Positions 29,166 through 39,366 of a DNA stretch of 64,000 nt are shown in pieces (within the stretch, counting starts at the first letter, position 1; each line of letters begins with the position of its first letter). Origin of the DNA: Barthelona sp. PCE (Eukaryota > Metamonada: BaSk clade). The notes under the pieces are model-generated. The model ran no database searches. It was not told the DNA's origin and saw only the letters and a program-made list of their open reading frames with translations. The translations under genes and the position numbers were made by a program. The stretch spans positions 124,001 through 188,000 of the forward strand of contig JAUFOR010000005.1 of the NCBI GenBank assembly GCA_040285745.1, written 5' to 3'.

Positions 29166-29897
29166 ATGATCTCACCATCAAACAAGACAAAAAGAAGGAA
29201 AGATTGGGATTCAACCACGAGTAATTTTGAGGGATATTCTCCCGCTGAGTATAAACGTATTCGTGAAGAACGACTCTTCAAAAATGACGAAGCAATGCAG
29301 ACCTTCAAGAAACGTCGTAAAAGAATAAGACCAGTTAATTCTCCATCAGTTCAGGAGATAATAGATAACTTTAAGTTTCCTGAAGAGATTTCTAAAGTAT
29401 CTGTTGAACAAATTTCACCTTCAAAGAAGCAGATACCGTTCAAAACTATTGAACCAGTTAAGGCAGAAGTACCAAAATTAATGATTGAGGAAACTACTCC
29501 TACACCAACATCAGCAGTTTATGTAGATAATAACCGTTCAAAAAAAGTTGACAATACACTTCAGATGAAAGATTTAATGAATTTAATGCAAAGAATGGAA
29601 CAAAGGTTAGAATCATTAGAAATTATGAACAGTGGTTTATTTAAAATGGTTGAACAACAAGATACTTTATTAAAGTTAATATTAGATAATTTAATTTCAT
29701 CTAAAATTACACAACCAGTAGTTACTCAAGTACCAACTACACCCCAAAAAGTAATTAAAAATGAAAGAAAAGAAGATCGACATCCTGTAAGCAAAGTTTT
29801 AAAAAGTGAGAAGACTAAAAAAACAAAGATAATAATTAATACACCACAGATACCGAAAATGGATGCTTTAAATACTGCTAAACGTTATGGAACATAA
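29166..29897 (+). CDS. Lysine-rich protein with a coiled coil (243 aa)
   Basis: Not recognised. It has a basic N-terminus (SNKTKRRKDW, KKRRKRIR; possible nuclear localisation signals), a short predicted coiled coil around residues 135-175 (LMNLMQRMEQRLESLEIMNS), and a lysine-rich C-terminus. There are no membrane segments. The composition fits a nuclear or nucleolar protein. It is divergent from CYB5D1, and it converges on the eIF2-kinase-like gene with only 12 bases between stops. The start is the first ATG; an upstream open TTG was not used. Confidence 0.7.
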   Translation: MISPSNKTKRRKDWDSTTSNFEGYSPAEYKRIREERLFKNDEAMQTFKKRRKRIRPVNSPSVQEIIDNFKFPEEISKVSVEQISPSKKQIPFKTIEPVKAEVPKLMIEETTPTPTSAVYVDNNRSKKVDNTLQMKDLMNLMQRMEQRLESLEIMNSGLFKMVEQQDTLLKLILDNLISSKITQPVVTQVPTTPQKVIKNERKEDRHPVSKVLKSEKTKKTKIIINTPQIPKMDALNTAKRYGT

Positions 29898-29909
29898 TAA
29901 ATTAAATAA

Positions 29910-31454
29910 TTAGGTAAACATTTTTAATTTCTGTGAAACTTGTTTAGCTGATGGTCTTAGTTCTGGTCTATCCTCCAATAGCGCCATAACCATCTCACTG
30001 ACATCTCCAAAAGAACCAAAATTTCTAATTTCATCTGGAAAAACACCTTTCTTAATATTTTTAATTGTAACATGTAGATCCATCCTAGTAACACATCTAC
30101 AAATACATTCAACAAACATAACACCAGTCGAATATACGTCTGCTTTGCTTGTGTATTCACCATCCATAACTTCAGGAGCTAAATAACTTAGTGTACCAAT
30201 ACCACTTGTAAGTTCATCATTAAGAAAATTTTGCAAATTAGTAGGCGTTTTAGGTGGAGGACAACCCCCTTCAACGCTGAAGGGTCTACTTAAACCAAAG
30301 TCAACGATACTAACATACATATTATCAGAAACCAACACGTTTGCAGGTTTAATATCTCGATGGATAACATTGCAATTATGAATATACTCTAAAGCATTAA
30401 AAATTTGTGTAAAAATAGTAACAATTTCAATGCATCTTAATTTTCTTTTATGTAATAAAGTCGATAAATTTTGATCACCATTAAAAGACATTTGTAAATA
30501 AAAACAATAGAAAATCTCTTTTTCTTTTTGAATTAATGTTGTGTTATTCAATTCTTCATAACTATAATCATTAACTACGGTTGGTTCTGGATTACTAATC
30601 TCTGTATCAGTATAACTATCATATTCTGTATCTTCCTCATCACTATAAACAAAGGTAGGACACTTACTGTCTTCTATAAACATGACTGGGGTATTAGCTG
30701 ATTGTGATTGTGCATTGACAGATTTTGATTGCGTTTTAATTGACTGCGATTCAACAACATCAGTAGATAATTCAATACTACTTACAGTATTATCAGTATG
30801 CTCATCAAAGATTGGATTAGGCGTTTCTACTGTTAAATTGTTAGATAATTCAATCCAACTGCCAAAATAACGCACCACATTAGGATGATTTAGAGATGAT
30901 AGAGTTCTGATCTCACGTAAAATCATTTTAACATGTGTGCTATCATGTATCTTTTGTTTGAAAGGAATACGTTTAACTGCATATATACAACCATCTATAC
31001 GATTACGTACTTGGAAGACTGATCCGAAAGCTCCTTTTCCAAGTGTATTCATAACAATAAAATCCCTTTGGAACCTTCCTGTACTTAGTAAGTTCTCGAA
31101 AGGACTTACAGTAACATTCTCTCCTTCAAATTTCATGAATCTGCGAAATTCTGGTCGTAATATTGCAATTTCCTCCATATTTACCTCACTGAGCACATCC
31201 AGTAGATCGAGACGCCTGAGCCATGTGATGAGCTGTTGTTCACTAAATGCAGGATTGACTTTTTCAGACAAATAGTCAAGTAAACATAACAAAGCGCATA
31301 CAAGACGCTTCTGCCTGGTTGCCCCTGTGCCAGCAAGTGCAAAGTCACGCATTTGACTAAATAACACAAGCTGATGAGCCTCGTGTGAGCCTTGCCCAAC
31401 GAGTTCTGCCAGATCGTCCCCTGTGAATTCCGAGGCGCCTTCGCCTGTTTGCAT
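29910..31454 (-). CDS. eIF2-alpha-kinase-like protein kinase (514 aa)
   Basis: This is a complete Ser/Thr kinase domain from about residue 130. The glycine loop is LGKGAFGSVFQV, the VAIK lysine K161 lies in YAVKRI, the catalytic loop HRDIKPANVL starts at H365, DFG starts at D385, and APE lies in YLAPEVMDG. The N-lobe spelling (VRNRIDGCIYAVKRI, HPNVVRYFGSWIE) and a roughly 110-residue acidic Ser/Thr-rich insert before IFYCFYLQM are typical of eIF2-alpha kinases (HRI, PERK, GCN2). The N-terminal 120 residues are helical and lack RWD, tRNA-synthetase-like or membrane features, making HRI the closest plan. I infer stress-induced control of translation initiation. The first ATG is used; one upstream TTG codon was ignored. 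Confidence 0.85.
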   Translation of the reverse strand: MQTGEGASEFTGDDLAELVGQGSHEAHQLVLFSQMRDFALAGTGATRQKRLVCALLCLLDYLSEKVNPAFSEQQLITWLRRLDLLDVLSEVNMEEIAILRPEFRRFMKFEGENVTVSPFENLLSTGRFQRDFIVMNTLGKGAFGSVFQVRNRIDGCIYAVKRIPFKQKIHDSTHVKMILREIRTLSSLNHPNVVRYFGSWIELSNNLTVETPNPIFDEHTDNTVSSIELSTDVVESQSIKTQSKSVNAQSQSANTPVMFIEDSKCPTFVYSDEEDTEYDSYTDTEISNPEPTVVNDYSYEELNNTTLIQKEKEIFYCFYLQMSFNGDQNLSTLLHKRKLRCIEIVTIFTQIFNALEYIHNCNVIHRDIKPANVLVSDNMYVSIVDFGLSRPFSVEGGCPPPKTPTNLQNFLNDELTSGIGTLSYLAPEVMDGEYTSKADVYSTGVMFVECICRCVTRMDLHVTIKNIKKGVFPDEIRNFGSFGDVSEMVMALLEDRPELRPSAKQVSQKLKMFT

Positions 31455-31752
31455 CAACTAGTTGAAGAATGAACCAACAAATGGGTGTTAAACAGAAAAG
31501 CAAATAGAAAGTTGGAGCAATGGCATTCTCACCACCCACATGGAGTTTTTTGTCAGCGGGCACCATAATACTGTGCTATGTAACTATGTGCAATTGAGAA
31601 AATTGAGGCCCAAACATTGTTTTTAAAGTTTGATCTTTATGACCCTGCTCATGTGGTATCACATAGCAGTTGCACGAACTTAATCACAATACCATTGCTA
31701 AAGATAACATCTTTGCTGTTTACCAAAACATCTTCCTTTTCTCCATATTGTA

Positions 31753-32688
31753 ATGGATTTGGGCTATTGGGTACATTCCATCACGCAAAAGTTGTTTGGT
31801 GACGACATTTATGAATGCCCAGAGGAAGAGGGAATCGTAGTAGATTTACTCACCTCAGCTGTATCAACATATTTGGACATATTATCAACAGAAACACAGG
31901 CTCTGGTCTTCAGGGACAACCGTACAAAGGCACATTTGACAGATCTAGCTTTTGTACATTCACAATGTTTTCCATCCATTAGAGATTTAAAGAAATTTGC
32001 TTATGAAGTAGCTAAACATGATTTATACGATTCAGAGGAAACAAATGTATTGGTATCTACTGAACCAAAGCTTGAACTTATCCAACATAAAGAATTACAT
32101 GATTTGTTCAGATTGAGTTTGCAAAACAATTCTCAATTAACTACATCTGCATATGTACACGCGGCACTGGGCCGTCCTAAACCATTATCAGATACTTATA
32201 CTGAAGAAGTTGAAACTAAACAAATGCAATTTATGAATCCAATTGCATTTGATGAATATCGATTAGAATTACGTTCTTCAATACCAATTAGGCCGTTACA
32301 TCTACCAGTTTATCCTCCTTTACCATGTTATAAACGTACACCTTTGTACAAACAACCTTTACAATTTATGGATAACAGTCATTATGAACGAGAGAAATTA
32401 ATTAATCAAACAAAAGCATGTATTGCAAAAATACGTATTTTAAACAAAATGACAAAGAAAACTACTATTAAAAAAGATATTGATAAGAGTTTAAATAATA
32501 TGTTAAATATTAAAACGAAACCAAAAAAATTAACAAAAGGAGAAGTTCAATTAAATTTATCTAATTATAATGATGAATATGAGGTAGATCCTCCTAAACC
32601 TAGACACATTAATTTTAACAAATGGTGGTATGCTGCAACAGAATTATATCAACATTTAGTTTGTGTGCTTTATTCAACTGGTTATTAA
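31753..32688 (+). CDS. TAF8-like histone-fold protein (311 aa)
   Basis: Residues about 25-75 (VVDLLTSAVSTYLDILSTET, RTKAHLTDLAFVHSQ) look like a bromodomain-associated (BTP) histone fold: two helices and the RTxxxxxDL turn. Later, LHLPVYPPLPCYKRTPLYK resembles the conserved TAF8 C-terminal motif (LPPFPDPHTYIRTPTY). TAF8 belongs to TFIID and pairs with TAF10. The C-terminal 100 residues are basic. The combination of a BTP fold and the Pro-rich motif supports TAF8 over TAF3. It converges on the Grn1-like gene with 10 bases between stops. Confidence 0.6.
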   Translation: MDLGYWVHSITQKLFGDDIYECPEEEGIVVDLLTSAVSTYLDILSTETQALVFRDNRTKAHLTDLAFVHSQCFPSIRDLKKFAYEVAKHDLYDSEETNVLVSTEPKLELIQHKELHDLFRLSLQNNSQLTTSAYVHAALGRPKPLSDTYTEEVETKQMQFMNPIAFDEYRLELRSSIPIRPLHLPVYPPLPCYKRTPLYKQPLQFMDNSHYEREKLINQTKACIAKIRILNKMTKKTTIKKDIDKSLNNMLNIKTKPKKLTKGEVQLNLSNYNDEYEVDPPKPRHINFNKWWYAATELYQHLVCVLYSTGY

Positions 32689-32698
32689 TAACATCATA

Positions 32699-33256
32699 TT
32701 AAAAGAAAGAAGTAAAATCATAATCATCCTCATCGCGTTCTTTTTGGATAACAGGTTCAACATACTTAACCTTTGAACCATCATCTGTAATTTCTTTGAC
32801 CTTTGATACTTCAACTGGTACCTCTACAGTGGTATCCACAACAGGTTGCTCACCCTCAGGTTTGTTTTTCTGTTCTTGAGCAAGTTCTAACCTCGATTGA
32901 CGCTCTCTAGTTCGTTGTTCTCTTCTAAGTTTGTTTTTACGCAATTCTTCACGGATCTCCACATCATCGGATATATTTGCTTCGCGACGTTGTTTTTCCA
33001 ATCGCCTACGACGTTCTTCACGACGTTTATCCCTACGATCTTGTCGTTCGAGCTCGATAGCCCTCTGTGAATCAATTACCTCCTTTGAAAACCACTCGAC
33101 CGGTACTGCTGGAGGTTTAGGTTTGTTGAAAAGGTGAGGATTAAGCCTCTTTTGCTTTCTCTGCTTTCTACGATGTTCTCTTGCTTTCTTAGCAATTGTA
33201 TACTTCAGCTTGAGCGGAGCTCTCTTTGAATTGTGACGCTTTGATTTCTTAGGCAT
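32699..33256 (-). CDS. Small basic protein with Grn1/GNL3-like N-terminus (185 aa)
   Basis: The N-terminal 60 residues (MPKKSKRHNSKRAPLKLKYT, then IAKKAREHRRKQRKQKR) resemble the Grn1 domain at the start of nucleostemin/GNL3 family nucleolar GTPases (SKRxxxrxrykIxKKvrEHhrKlrk). Here no GTPase domain follows. The rest is a highly charged Arg/Glu/Lys helix (RRDKRREERRRRLEKQRRE) and an acidic tail ending YDFTSFF. A nucleolar or ribosome-biogenesis role is plausible but inferred from composition. The ATG is the first in frame. Confidence 0.7.
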   Translation of the reverse strand: MPKKSKRHNSKRAPLKLKYTIAKKAREHRRKQRKQKRLNPHLFNKPKPPAVPVEWFSKEVIDSQRAIELERQDRRDKRREERRRRLEKQRREANISDDVEIREELRKNKLRREQRTRERQSRLELAQEQKNKPEGEQPVVDTTVEVPVEVSKVKEITDDGSKVKYVEPVIQKERDEDDYDFTSFF

Positions 33257-33446
33257 GGAATGAAATGGGTTAAAAAATTAAAGCCACTATTCTTATGTTT
33301 TTACAGCTTAATACAGTTGCATTTGCGACTTGTAATGCACATAAAAGTCTCTTTATTGTTGTTAAATGTCAGGAATTTATTAAAGAAATAGTGTACAAAA
33401 AATAATGATGCCGGATAAGTCCATATTCCTCTGATTTGTTAATCTG

Positions 33447-34721
33447 CTACTCAACAAGTGCAGTGGATTCATTAATTTCCTTTACCCTTCCTTTTTTCTT
33501 TTTTGATGATGACATCTCTATATTATCTTCTAAAAATGCTCTATACTGTGCTTTGCACTTTCTAACTGATATTACAATGCCTAAAACAATAGAAATTAAT
33601 CCTACAACAACCATACAACCTACTAAAAACCAACAATAAGCAGAGAGCATTTCATTAAATTGATAATTATCTACATCACCTAAATATTCACTGGAGATAT
33701 TAAACAATGGACCAATTTTTTTCATTAAAAATCCAAAACACTCAATTCCTGTAAACCAAAAAATAAAAATATTTTTCCCTTTTTGTAAAACATCTTTTCT
33801 CTCATAATCAAGCTCACTATGAATCATATCATATATGTATATGGGTGTGTAAAAAAAATATATTATACAATGAATAATATAAATTATAAGACTATATTTC
33901 CAACTATGAAAAATTATACATAAAATTGTTGTAAAGATAATAATGAATTGACATATAGTAGCATAATATATCAAATAAGGATAAATACTGTATTCTGCTT
34001 TTGTTTGAAATTTAATATCAGAACGAGCATTTTTCATTACTTCTAAAGTTGGAAAAAAGAAAAATATTGCAAGAAGTACTGAACCATAAAAACCAGCCAT
34101 ACATATAATTATAACCATTAGTAGTTGTCCTATCCCAGCGAAAATTACCCAAGAACTTCCTGTTGGATCAAAATTCCAATAAAAACGATCAAAATAGTTA
34201 TATGTATCAGGATTTTGCAGTATTGAAGCATTGTCAGGTATTAAGAAGTTTAAATAAGAACCCAATGTTCCTAAACCAGTTAAAATAAACGGTAATTCTA
34301 TACCTAAAGAAAAAAAAGAAAAGAAATTTGGTGTTTTCCATCGTTCTTGAACTGCTTTAGTGCGATATCTAACAGCCCATGCAAGTGAAATATGTACACA
34401 AATGAAGAAGTTTAATTTTGTGTAGAATACTGCACAGTATATTTGCGTTGCATTAATTAAAATGCACATAAAAACGTAAACTGCGCCTGGAGTACACAGT
34501 TTGGACAAACCTGTCCATATAAATACCCAAAATAATCCTGAAGGAGGAATAATCTCAATTTCATCATTTTCATCATGATGTTCATCAATCTGTGGAGCTG
34601 TCCCTTCGTCACGTGGATGCAATGGGACAGAAACAGCTGTCAATATCACAGTATCGTCAATTTTTTCCATAAAAGCAGTAGTTCTTTCACAAACAGTGTA
34701 TTGTGCTTTTATTAACGTCAT
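33447..34721 (-). CDS. Multipass membrane protein, window family A (424 aa)
   Basis: This is a second member of the family described at 186-1415. An N-terminal cytosolic segment of about 65 residues is acidic (DEHHDENDEIEIIPPSG). About eight hydrophobic spans follow, with a conserved-looking central segment FYWNFDPTGSSWVIFAGIG before a long span. The C-terminal tail is SSSKKKKGRVKEINES. It is longer at both ends than its paralogues. Substrate or partner is unknown. The first ATG is used, leaving one GTG-CAT codon pair upstream unread. Confidence 0.75.
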   Translation of the reverse strand: MTLIKAQYTVCERTTAFMEKIDDTVILTAVSVPLHPRDEGTAPQIDEHHDENDEIEIIPPSGLFWVFIWTGLSKLCTPGAVYVFMCILINATQIYCAVFYTKLNFFICVHISLAWAVRYRTKAVQERWKTPNFFSFFSLGIELPFILTGLGTLGSYLNFLIPDNASILQNPDTYNYFDRFYWNFDPTGSSWVIFAGIGQLLMVIIICMAGFYGSVLLAIFFFFPTLEVMKNARSDIKFQTKAEYSIYPYLIYYATICQFIIIFTTILCIIFHSWKYSLIIYIIHCIIYFFYTPIYIYDMIHSELDYERKDVLQKGKNIFIFWFTGIECFGFLMKKIGPLFNISSEYLGDVDNYQFNEMLSAYCWFLVGCMVVVGLISIVLGIVISVRKCKAQYRAFLEDNIEMSSSKKKKGRVKEINESTALVE

Positions 34722-35092
34722 ATGCACACATTCTCTGAAGCTGTCACGGTAAGCACTTCAAAATTCGTAGAAATGTTCATATCTCAGTTAAACAACAAAA
34801 CAATGGTGCACTTTATCATTAGGCTCAAATAACACGGCATACACATTCAGATCTCAGGTATTGTGTAGCTTTTTATTACATAACACTAACACAGCCGCTT
34901 TAAAACAGAAGTATATTCAATAACATTAATAACCACTCTGATTTTGTCAGATTGTGCAGAATGTGCTCAAAGCTTAAAAACAACCCTTCAAAAGCAAAGA
35001 GAATGACTAGCTGATCCATTTTTTGGATTTTTAGATTCACTTTTTGCTTTAAGCTTTATTTCCTTTCTCATATTACTTACACACACATTATA
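34722..35092. other. Intergenic, divergent promoter region
   Basis: This 371-base AT-rich interval lies between the minus-strand membrane gene and the plus-strand glucose-6-phosphate isomerase gene. Nothing coding was seen. The isomerase start is preceded by a pyrimidine-rich stretch ending CTCATATTACTTACAC. Confidence 0.5.
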
Positions 35093-36706
35093 ATGCAATA
35101 TTACTTCGACGAAACAAGCGGTTTTTTGTTGGACATGAGTGGATGGCCTCAAATCGATCAACTTGAAGAGTTACTCGAGAAGTACTCCTTCAATAATCAA
35201 CTCTGCATGGATCACATCGCTGCTCTTGAACGTGGTGACATCGTTAACGCCACAAAGGTTGCAAGCGAATCAGAAAATCGAGCTGTAGATCATTACACTC
35301 ATCGTCTCAGTGAGGAACATTTCCCTGTTGACATGAAGTTCGAGGGTCGTTCCCTTGAGAAGTCCATCGAGTACTGGAACAAGGTTAAATCTGATGTTGA
35401 AAAAGTACTTTCAGGAGAACATACAACCACAAATGGTGAAAAATTCACTGATGTAATCTTTAACGGTATCGGTGGTTCTTTCCTTGGTCCTCTTATGCTC
35501 ATTCTCGGTATCTATGGTGAAACATACAACATGGCTCTCCCTATTCGTGTTCATTTCGTCAGTAATACCGATCCTGAAGACCTTTCTACTCTACTTTCTC
35601 GTATTAACATTAATACAACAATGATGGTTTCTATCTCCAAGTCAGGTGGAACTTCTGAGACGGTTGGAAACTGGTTAGCTTGGGTTGAGTTATTGAAGGT
35701 TCAAAATCTTAATGTGGGTATGCATTGTGCTGCTATTACTACACGTAACAGTGGTCTTGATAAACAAGCGACTGAACTTGGTTTTTCATTCATTTGGCAT
35801 ATGGAAACAGAGACTGGTGGTCGTACTTCTATTGGTTCTGCCGTAGGTATGGTACCTGCAGCATTTGCTCAAATTGATTTTTCTGATTTCTTACGTGGTC
35901 AGTCCCATATGGATGTATTAACACGCAATCCTCAATCGAAAGAAAATCCTGCAATGTTGATTGCTACTTTAATTGATCGTCTTACACAAACACAAGGTAA
36001 TAAGAACATGATTGTACTTGGTTATTCGTCTTTCTTAAAGGAATTTTCTCATTACCTGCAACAGTTATACATGGAATCGATTGGAAAAGAATATACTGTT
36101 AGTGGTATTCGTCGTCCTACTGGTCAAACTGTATTTGGTGGTGTTGGAACTGGTGAACAACATGCTTTTATGCAACAAATTCAAAAAGGTATTAGTGATG
36201 CATTTGTACGTTTTATTCATTTCGAAAATCGTACAACTGATTTTTCTAATGAAAAGGCTGGTTCTATGGGTCGTCAATTATTAGCTTTTGTTTTAGGTAC
36301 TCAAGCTGCTTTAACTCAAAATGAAAAACCTTATATTTCTATGCGTTTTAAGGATAGAAATGCTATGGCTTTAGGTATGATGGTTGCTCTTGAAGAACGT
36401 ATTGTTTCATTCCTCTCTGTATTTAGAGATATTAACGCTTATGATCAACCCGGTGTTCAAGACGGTAAGTTAGCCGCCAAAGCTATTAATGCGTTGAGCA
36501 TGGCTGTTGTTGAAAATCTTAACATAATGGAAGGTGTTGTTGACATTGCTGCGCTTGTTGAGGGTGCTGATATTCGTGAAGTTGATTATATCCTTACCGA
36601 TCTTTATGCTAACCAGAAGGTTGAGAATTCATATGATGACTTTACTAAGGAACTTACACGTTCTTTCAACGCTGAATCTGGCTTATTCGTGTACACGGTG
36701 TGCTAA
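35093..36706 (+). CDS. GPI: Glucose-6-phosphate isomerase (537 aa)
   Basis: The enzyme interconverts glucose-6-phosphate and fructose-6-phosphate in glycolysis. SIS-type sugar-phosphate binding is shown by FNGIGGSFLGP and VSISKSGGTSET. The GPI signatures are present as GGRTSIGSAVG (signature 1), GTGEQHAFMQQIQKG with the catalytic Glu/His region, and INAYDQPGVQDGKLAAK (signature 2, carrying the Schiff-base lysine region). The PGVQDGK spelling differs from the animal WGVELGK form and is closer to bacterial/plant-type enzymes. The length is in the family range. No targeting peptide is obvious. The gene sits directly upstream of the acetate-CoA ligase on the same strand. Codon use looks like that of a highly expressed gene (many C-ending and GGT codons). 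Confidence 0.95.
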   Translation: MQYYFDETSGFLLDMSGWPQIDQLEELLEKYSFNNQLCMDHIAALERGDIVNATKVASESENRAVDHYTHRLSEEHFPVDMKFEGRSLEKSIEYWNKVKSDVEKVLSGEHTTTNGEKFTDVIFNGIGGSFLGPLMLILGIYGETYNMALPIRVHFVSNTDPEDLSTLLSRININTTMMVSISKSGGTSETVGNWLAWVELLKVQNLNVGMHCAAITTRNSGLDKQATELGFSFIWHMETETGGRTSIGSAVGMVPAAFAQIDFSDFLRGQSHMDVLTRNPQSKENPAMLIATLIDRLTQTQGNKNMIVLGYSSFLKEFSHYLQQLYMESIGKEYTVSGIRRPTGQTVFGGVGTGEQHAFMQQIQKGISDAFVRFIHFENRTTDFSNEKAGSMGRQLLAFVLGTQAALTQNEKPYISMRFKDRNAMALGMMVALEERIVSFLSVFRDINAYDQPGVQDGKLAAKAINALSMAVVENLNIMEGVVDIAALVEGADIREVDYILTDLYANQKVENSYDDFTKELTRSFNAESGLFVYTVC

Positions 36707-36898
36707 ATATTAAAATAAACAATCTTGTGAATTGATGGACTGTTTTTTTGAGAACAAGAAACTTCATCAACTTTTTGCATTAGTGGAACCGCTGTGTGGG
36801 ATTTATAGTGAACGGTGTGCCTCAGTGTGGTAGTCTGTAACTTCAATAGAATTAGTTGACAACTCATTTTCCGTTTATCCCCCCTTTTCAGTTATAAT

Positions 36899-39208
36899 AT
36901 GTTTGATCTTGGTCATTCCCAAAGCACAATCCCCGCTGAGCCCCGTTTATCATCTCACAAATCCGTTTCAAGCGAAATGACAAATGTTACCAATATTTTT
37001 GATGAAGCTATCAAAGAAGGTCGTACACTTCATGAACATGAGTGTTACCAAGTCCTCGCCGCATTTGGGTTCATTGTTCCATTGTGGAGATTCTTTGATG
37101 AGGTTGGAACAGAAGAAGATAACTTTTTAGATGGACGTTTTGTTGCTAAGGCTGTCCTCACTGGTGTCACACACAAGACTGACATCGGTGCTATCAAGTT
37201 TAACGTAACTAGAGATAATTACATTGAAGTATTCAATGAATTCAAAGCAAAGTTTGTTGATTACGATTTTCAAGGTGTTTTATTTGTTGAAATGGTTGAT
37301 TTCCACAGCTCCCTTGGTGGTGAAATCCTTCTTTCATGTTTCCAAGACCCTCACTTTGGTCCTTGTGTTTGTTTTGGTTTTGGTGGCACAACCGTTGAAT
37401 TCATGAAAGAAATTATGAAAACTAACCGTGCTAACATCATTCTCCCTGCTTCCCTTGACCTAGAAAGCGTCAAACACATCATTCGTGATCTACCTCTCGT
37501 TAAATTAGTTACAGGAGAAGTGCGTGGTATCGATAAAAGAATTGAATTCGATGATTTATTAAAGGCAATTGAAAATTTCATGAAAATTATCAATACATTC
37601 ACAAAGAATGAATACGTTGTTGAAGAGTTTGAGATTAATCCTTGTGTTATCACTAAAACTGGTGAACTTTTTGCTTTAGATGGTGTTTGTTCTGTTTCTA
37701 AGAATTCTCGTACACTCCCTGATAAGCCTTTACACAAGATTGATAATCTTCTAGGTCCCAAATCCGCTATTGTTGCAGGTGCTTCAGCTAAGAACAAGCT
37801 GAACCCTGGATCCACCATTCTACGTATCTTTGGTGAGAAGGGTGTTTCATGCTACGCCATTCACCCACGTGAGCGAGAGGTGCTAGGCTGTCCTGGCTAC
37901 CCTAACCTCGCCGAGTGTAAGGAAGCCCATGGCAAGGTTGATTTATTGGTGGTTGGTGTTCCTGCTGTACATGCCGCGCCTCTCATTTCACAGGCTCTTG
38001 AGCTTGATGTTGCTGAATCAATTCTGATCATCACAGCTGGTTTTGATGAAACCGAAGATGGAAAGGAACGTGCTGAGCTTCTCAAACAACAGCTCTTCAA
38101 TATGGACCCTAAAACACGTCCGGTTATCAACGGACCCAACACAGTAGGTTCTATTGGACAGCACGTTTCATCAGTCTTTGTCCCTGCATGGAAATCTTCA
38201 TTTACCAACAAAGGAATGAATAACGCTGCATTGATTTGTCAGTCAGGTGGTTTGATGATTTCCAGATTATCTAATTTAGCTGATGTTGTTAATCCAAAGG
38301 TTGCGATTTCTGTTGGTAATCAAATGGATCTATCGGTCACTGATTTTCTTGAACACTTTTTGAACACAGATCTTGATGTTTCTGTGTTTGGTTGTTATAT
38401 GGAGGGACTTAACGATCTTGACGGTGAGCGTTTCCTTGAGTTATTAAAGGTTGCTCGTGGCAAGGGAAAGAAAGTTGTTGTATATAAGGCTGGTCGTTCT
38501 AAGCAAGGTCTTGAAGCTGCTAAGGGACACACCGCTTCCATGGCTGGAGATTACGATATGTTCGGTTCGTTAGTATCCTTGTATGGTGGTATCGTCACAA
38601 CTTCACTGAGAGAATTTGAACGTGCTATCATGTTCTGCTGTTGTTATCCACAACTTACTGATCTTGAAAGAGTTGGTATTGGTGCTATTAGTAACGCAGG
38701 ATTCGAGAAATGCGCTATCGCCGATCATTTGTTCTCAAAAGATTTTGACTTTATTAAATTATGTAGTTGGACTCCCACTACCCGAGAGAAGATCCTTAAC
38801 GTGTTCAAGCGTTTTAGGATCGATTCAGTCGTCGATATCGGTGACGTCCTCGATGTCACACCGTCGCTCAATGATCAGGGCACGCTCGATGTCGTTCAGG
38901 CCATGTTAGAAGATGAAGAATGTAATATTGTATTGTTTGCTACTGTGCCAGAAACTGTTGCATTAAAGACCTTAAAGGATGATACATTACCGGTACCTGA
39001 AGATTTTATGGCTGAAGGTAGTTTATTACCAGGTTTGATAGAGTTTAAAAGTCAATTCCCTGATAAGATTATTATTTGCTCAATTGAAAGTGGTTATCGA
39101 TATGAACCATTCAGAAAAGCTTGTTTAGAACATGGTATTGCTTGTTTTGATGATGCTTCTCTAGCTGGTTCCACCATTGAGCTTGTTCTTGGTTCTCTTC
39201 GTTGTTAG
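36899..39208 (+). CDS. Acetate-CoA ligase (ADP-forming), beta-alpha domain order (769 aa)
   Basis: The enzyme converts acetyl-CoA, ADP and phosphate to acetate, CoA and ATP, a key energy step in anaerobic protists and archaea. Residues about 25-250 form the ATP-grasp (beta) part: HEHECYQVLAAFGFIVP, H92 in THKTDIGAI, and FGPCVCFGFGGTTVEFMKEI. Residues about 262-720 form the CoA-binding (alpha) part: GPKSAIVAGASAKNKLNPGS, GCPGYPNLAE, a QSGG motif, and the phospho-histidine H544 in GHTASMAG. Both catalytic histidines are present. The single-chain enzymes I know from Giardia and Entamoeba run alpha first then beta, so this order is permuted. A 20-30-residue N-terminal extension is Ser-rich, not clearly a targeting signal. 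The first ATG is used. Confidence 0.92.
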   Translation: MFDLGHSQSTIPAEPRLSSHKSVSSEMTNVTNIFDEAIKEGRTLHEHECYQVLAAFGFIVPLWRFFDEVGTEEDNFLDGRFVAKAVLTGVTHKTDIGAIKFNVTRDNYIEVFNEFKAKFVDYDFQGVLFVEMVDFHSSLGGEILLSCFQDPHFGPCVCFGFGGTTVEFMKEIMKTNRANIILPASLDLESVKHIIRDLPLVKLVTGEVRGIDKRIEFDDLLKAIENFMKIINTFTKNEYVVEEFEINPCVITKTGELFALDGVCSVSKNSRTLPDKPLHKIDNLLGPKSAIVAGASAKNKLNPGSTILRIFGEKGVSCYAIHPREREVLGCPGYPNLAECKEAHGKVDLLVVGVPAVHAAPLISQALELDVAESILIITAGFDETEDGKERAELLKQQLFNMDPKTRPVINGPNTVGSIGQHVSSVFVPAWKSSFTNKGMNNAALICQSGGLMISRLSNLADVVNPKVAISVGNQMDLSVTDFLEHFLNTDLDVSVFGCYMEGLNDLDGERFLELLKVARGKGKKVVVYKAGRSKQGLEAAKGHTASMAGDYDMFGSLVSLYGGIVTTSLREFERAIMFCCCYPQLTDLERVGIGAISNAGFEKCAIADHLFSKDFDFIKLCSWTPTTREKILNVFKRFRIDSVVDIGDVLDVTPSLNDQGTLDVVQAMLEDEECNIVLFATVPETVALKTLKDDTLPVPEDFMAEGSLLPGLIEFKSQFPDKIIICSIESGYRYEPFRKACLEHGIACFDDASLAGSTIELVLGSLRC

Positions 39209-39366
39209 TTTACTAAACCAAATAAAATATTTATTCTCATCATTTTTCAGTAAGGGGGAGAGTAAACAGATTCTTTACAGAAATCTAAGATCGGATATGT
39301 TGCGCATGCGGGCTAAACAATGCTATCTCTTTTTACACTTGTTTCATCAAGGCAAGCTACTTTTAT

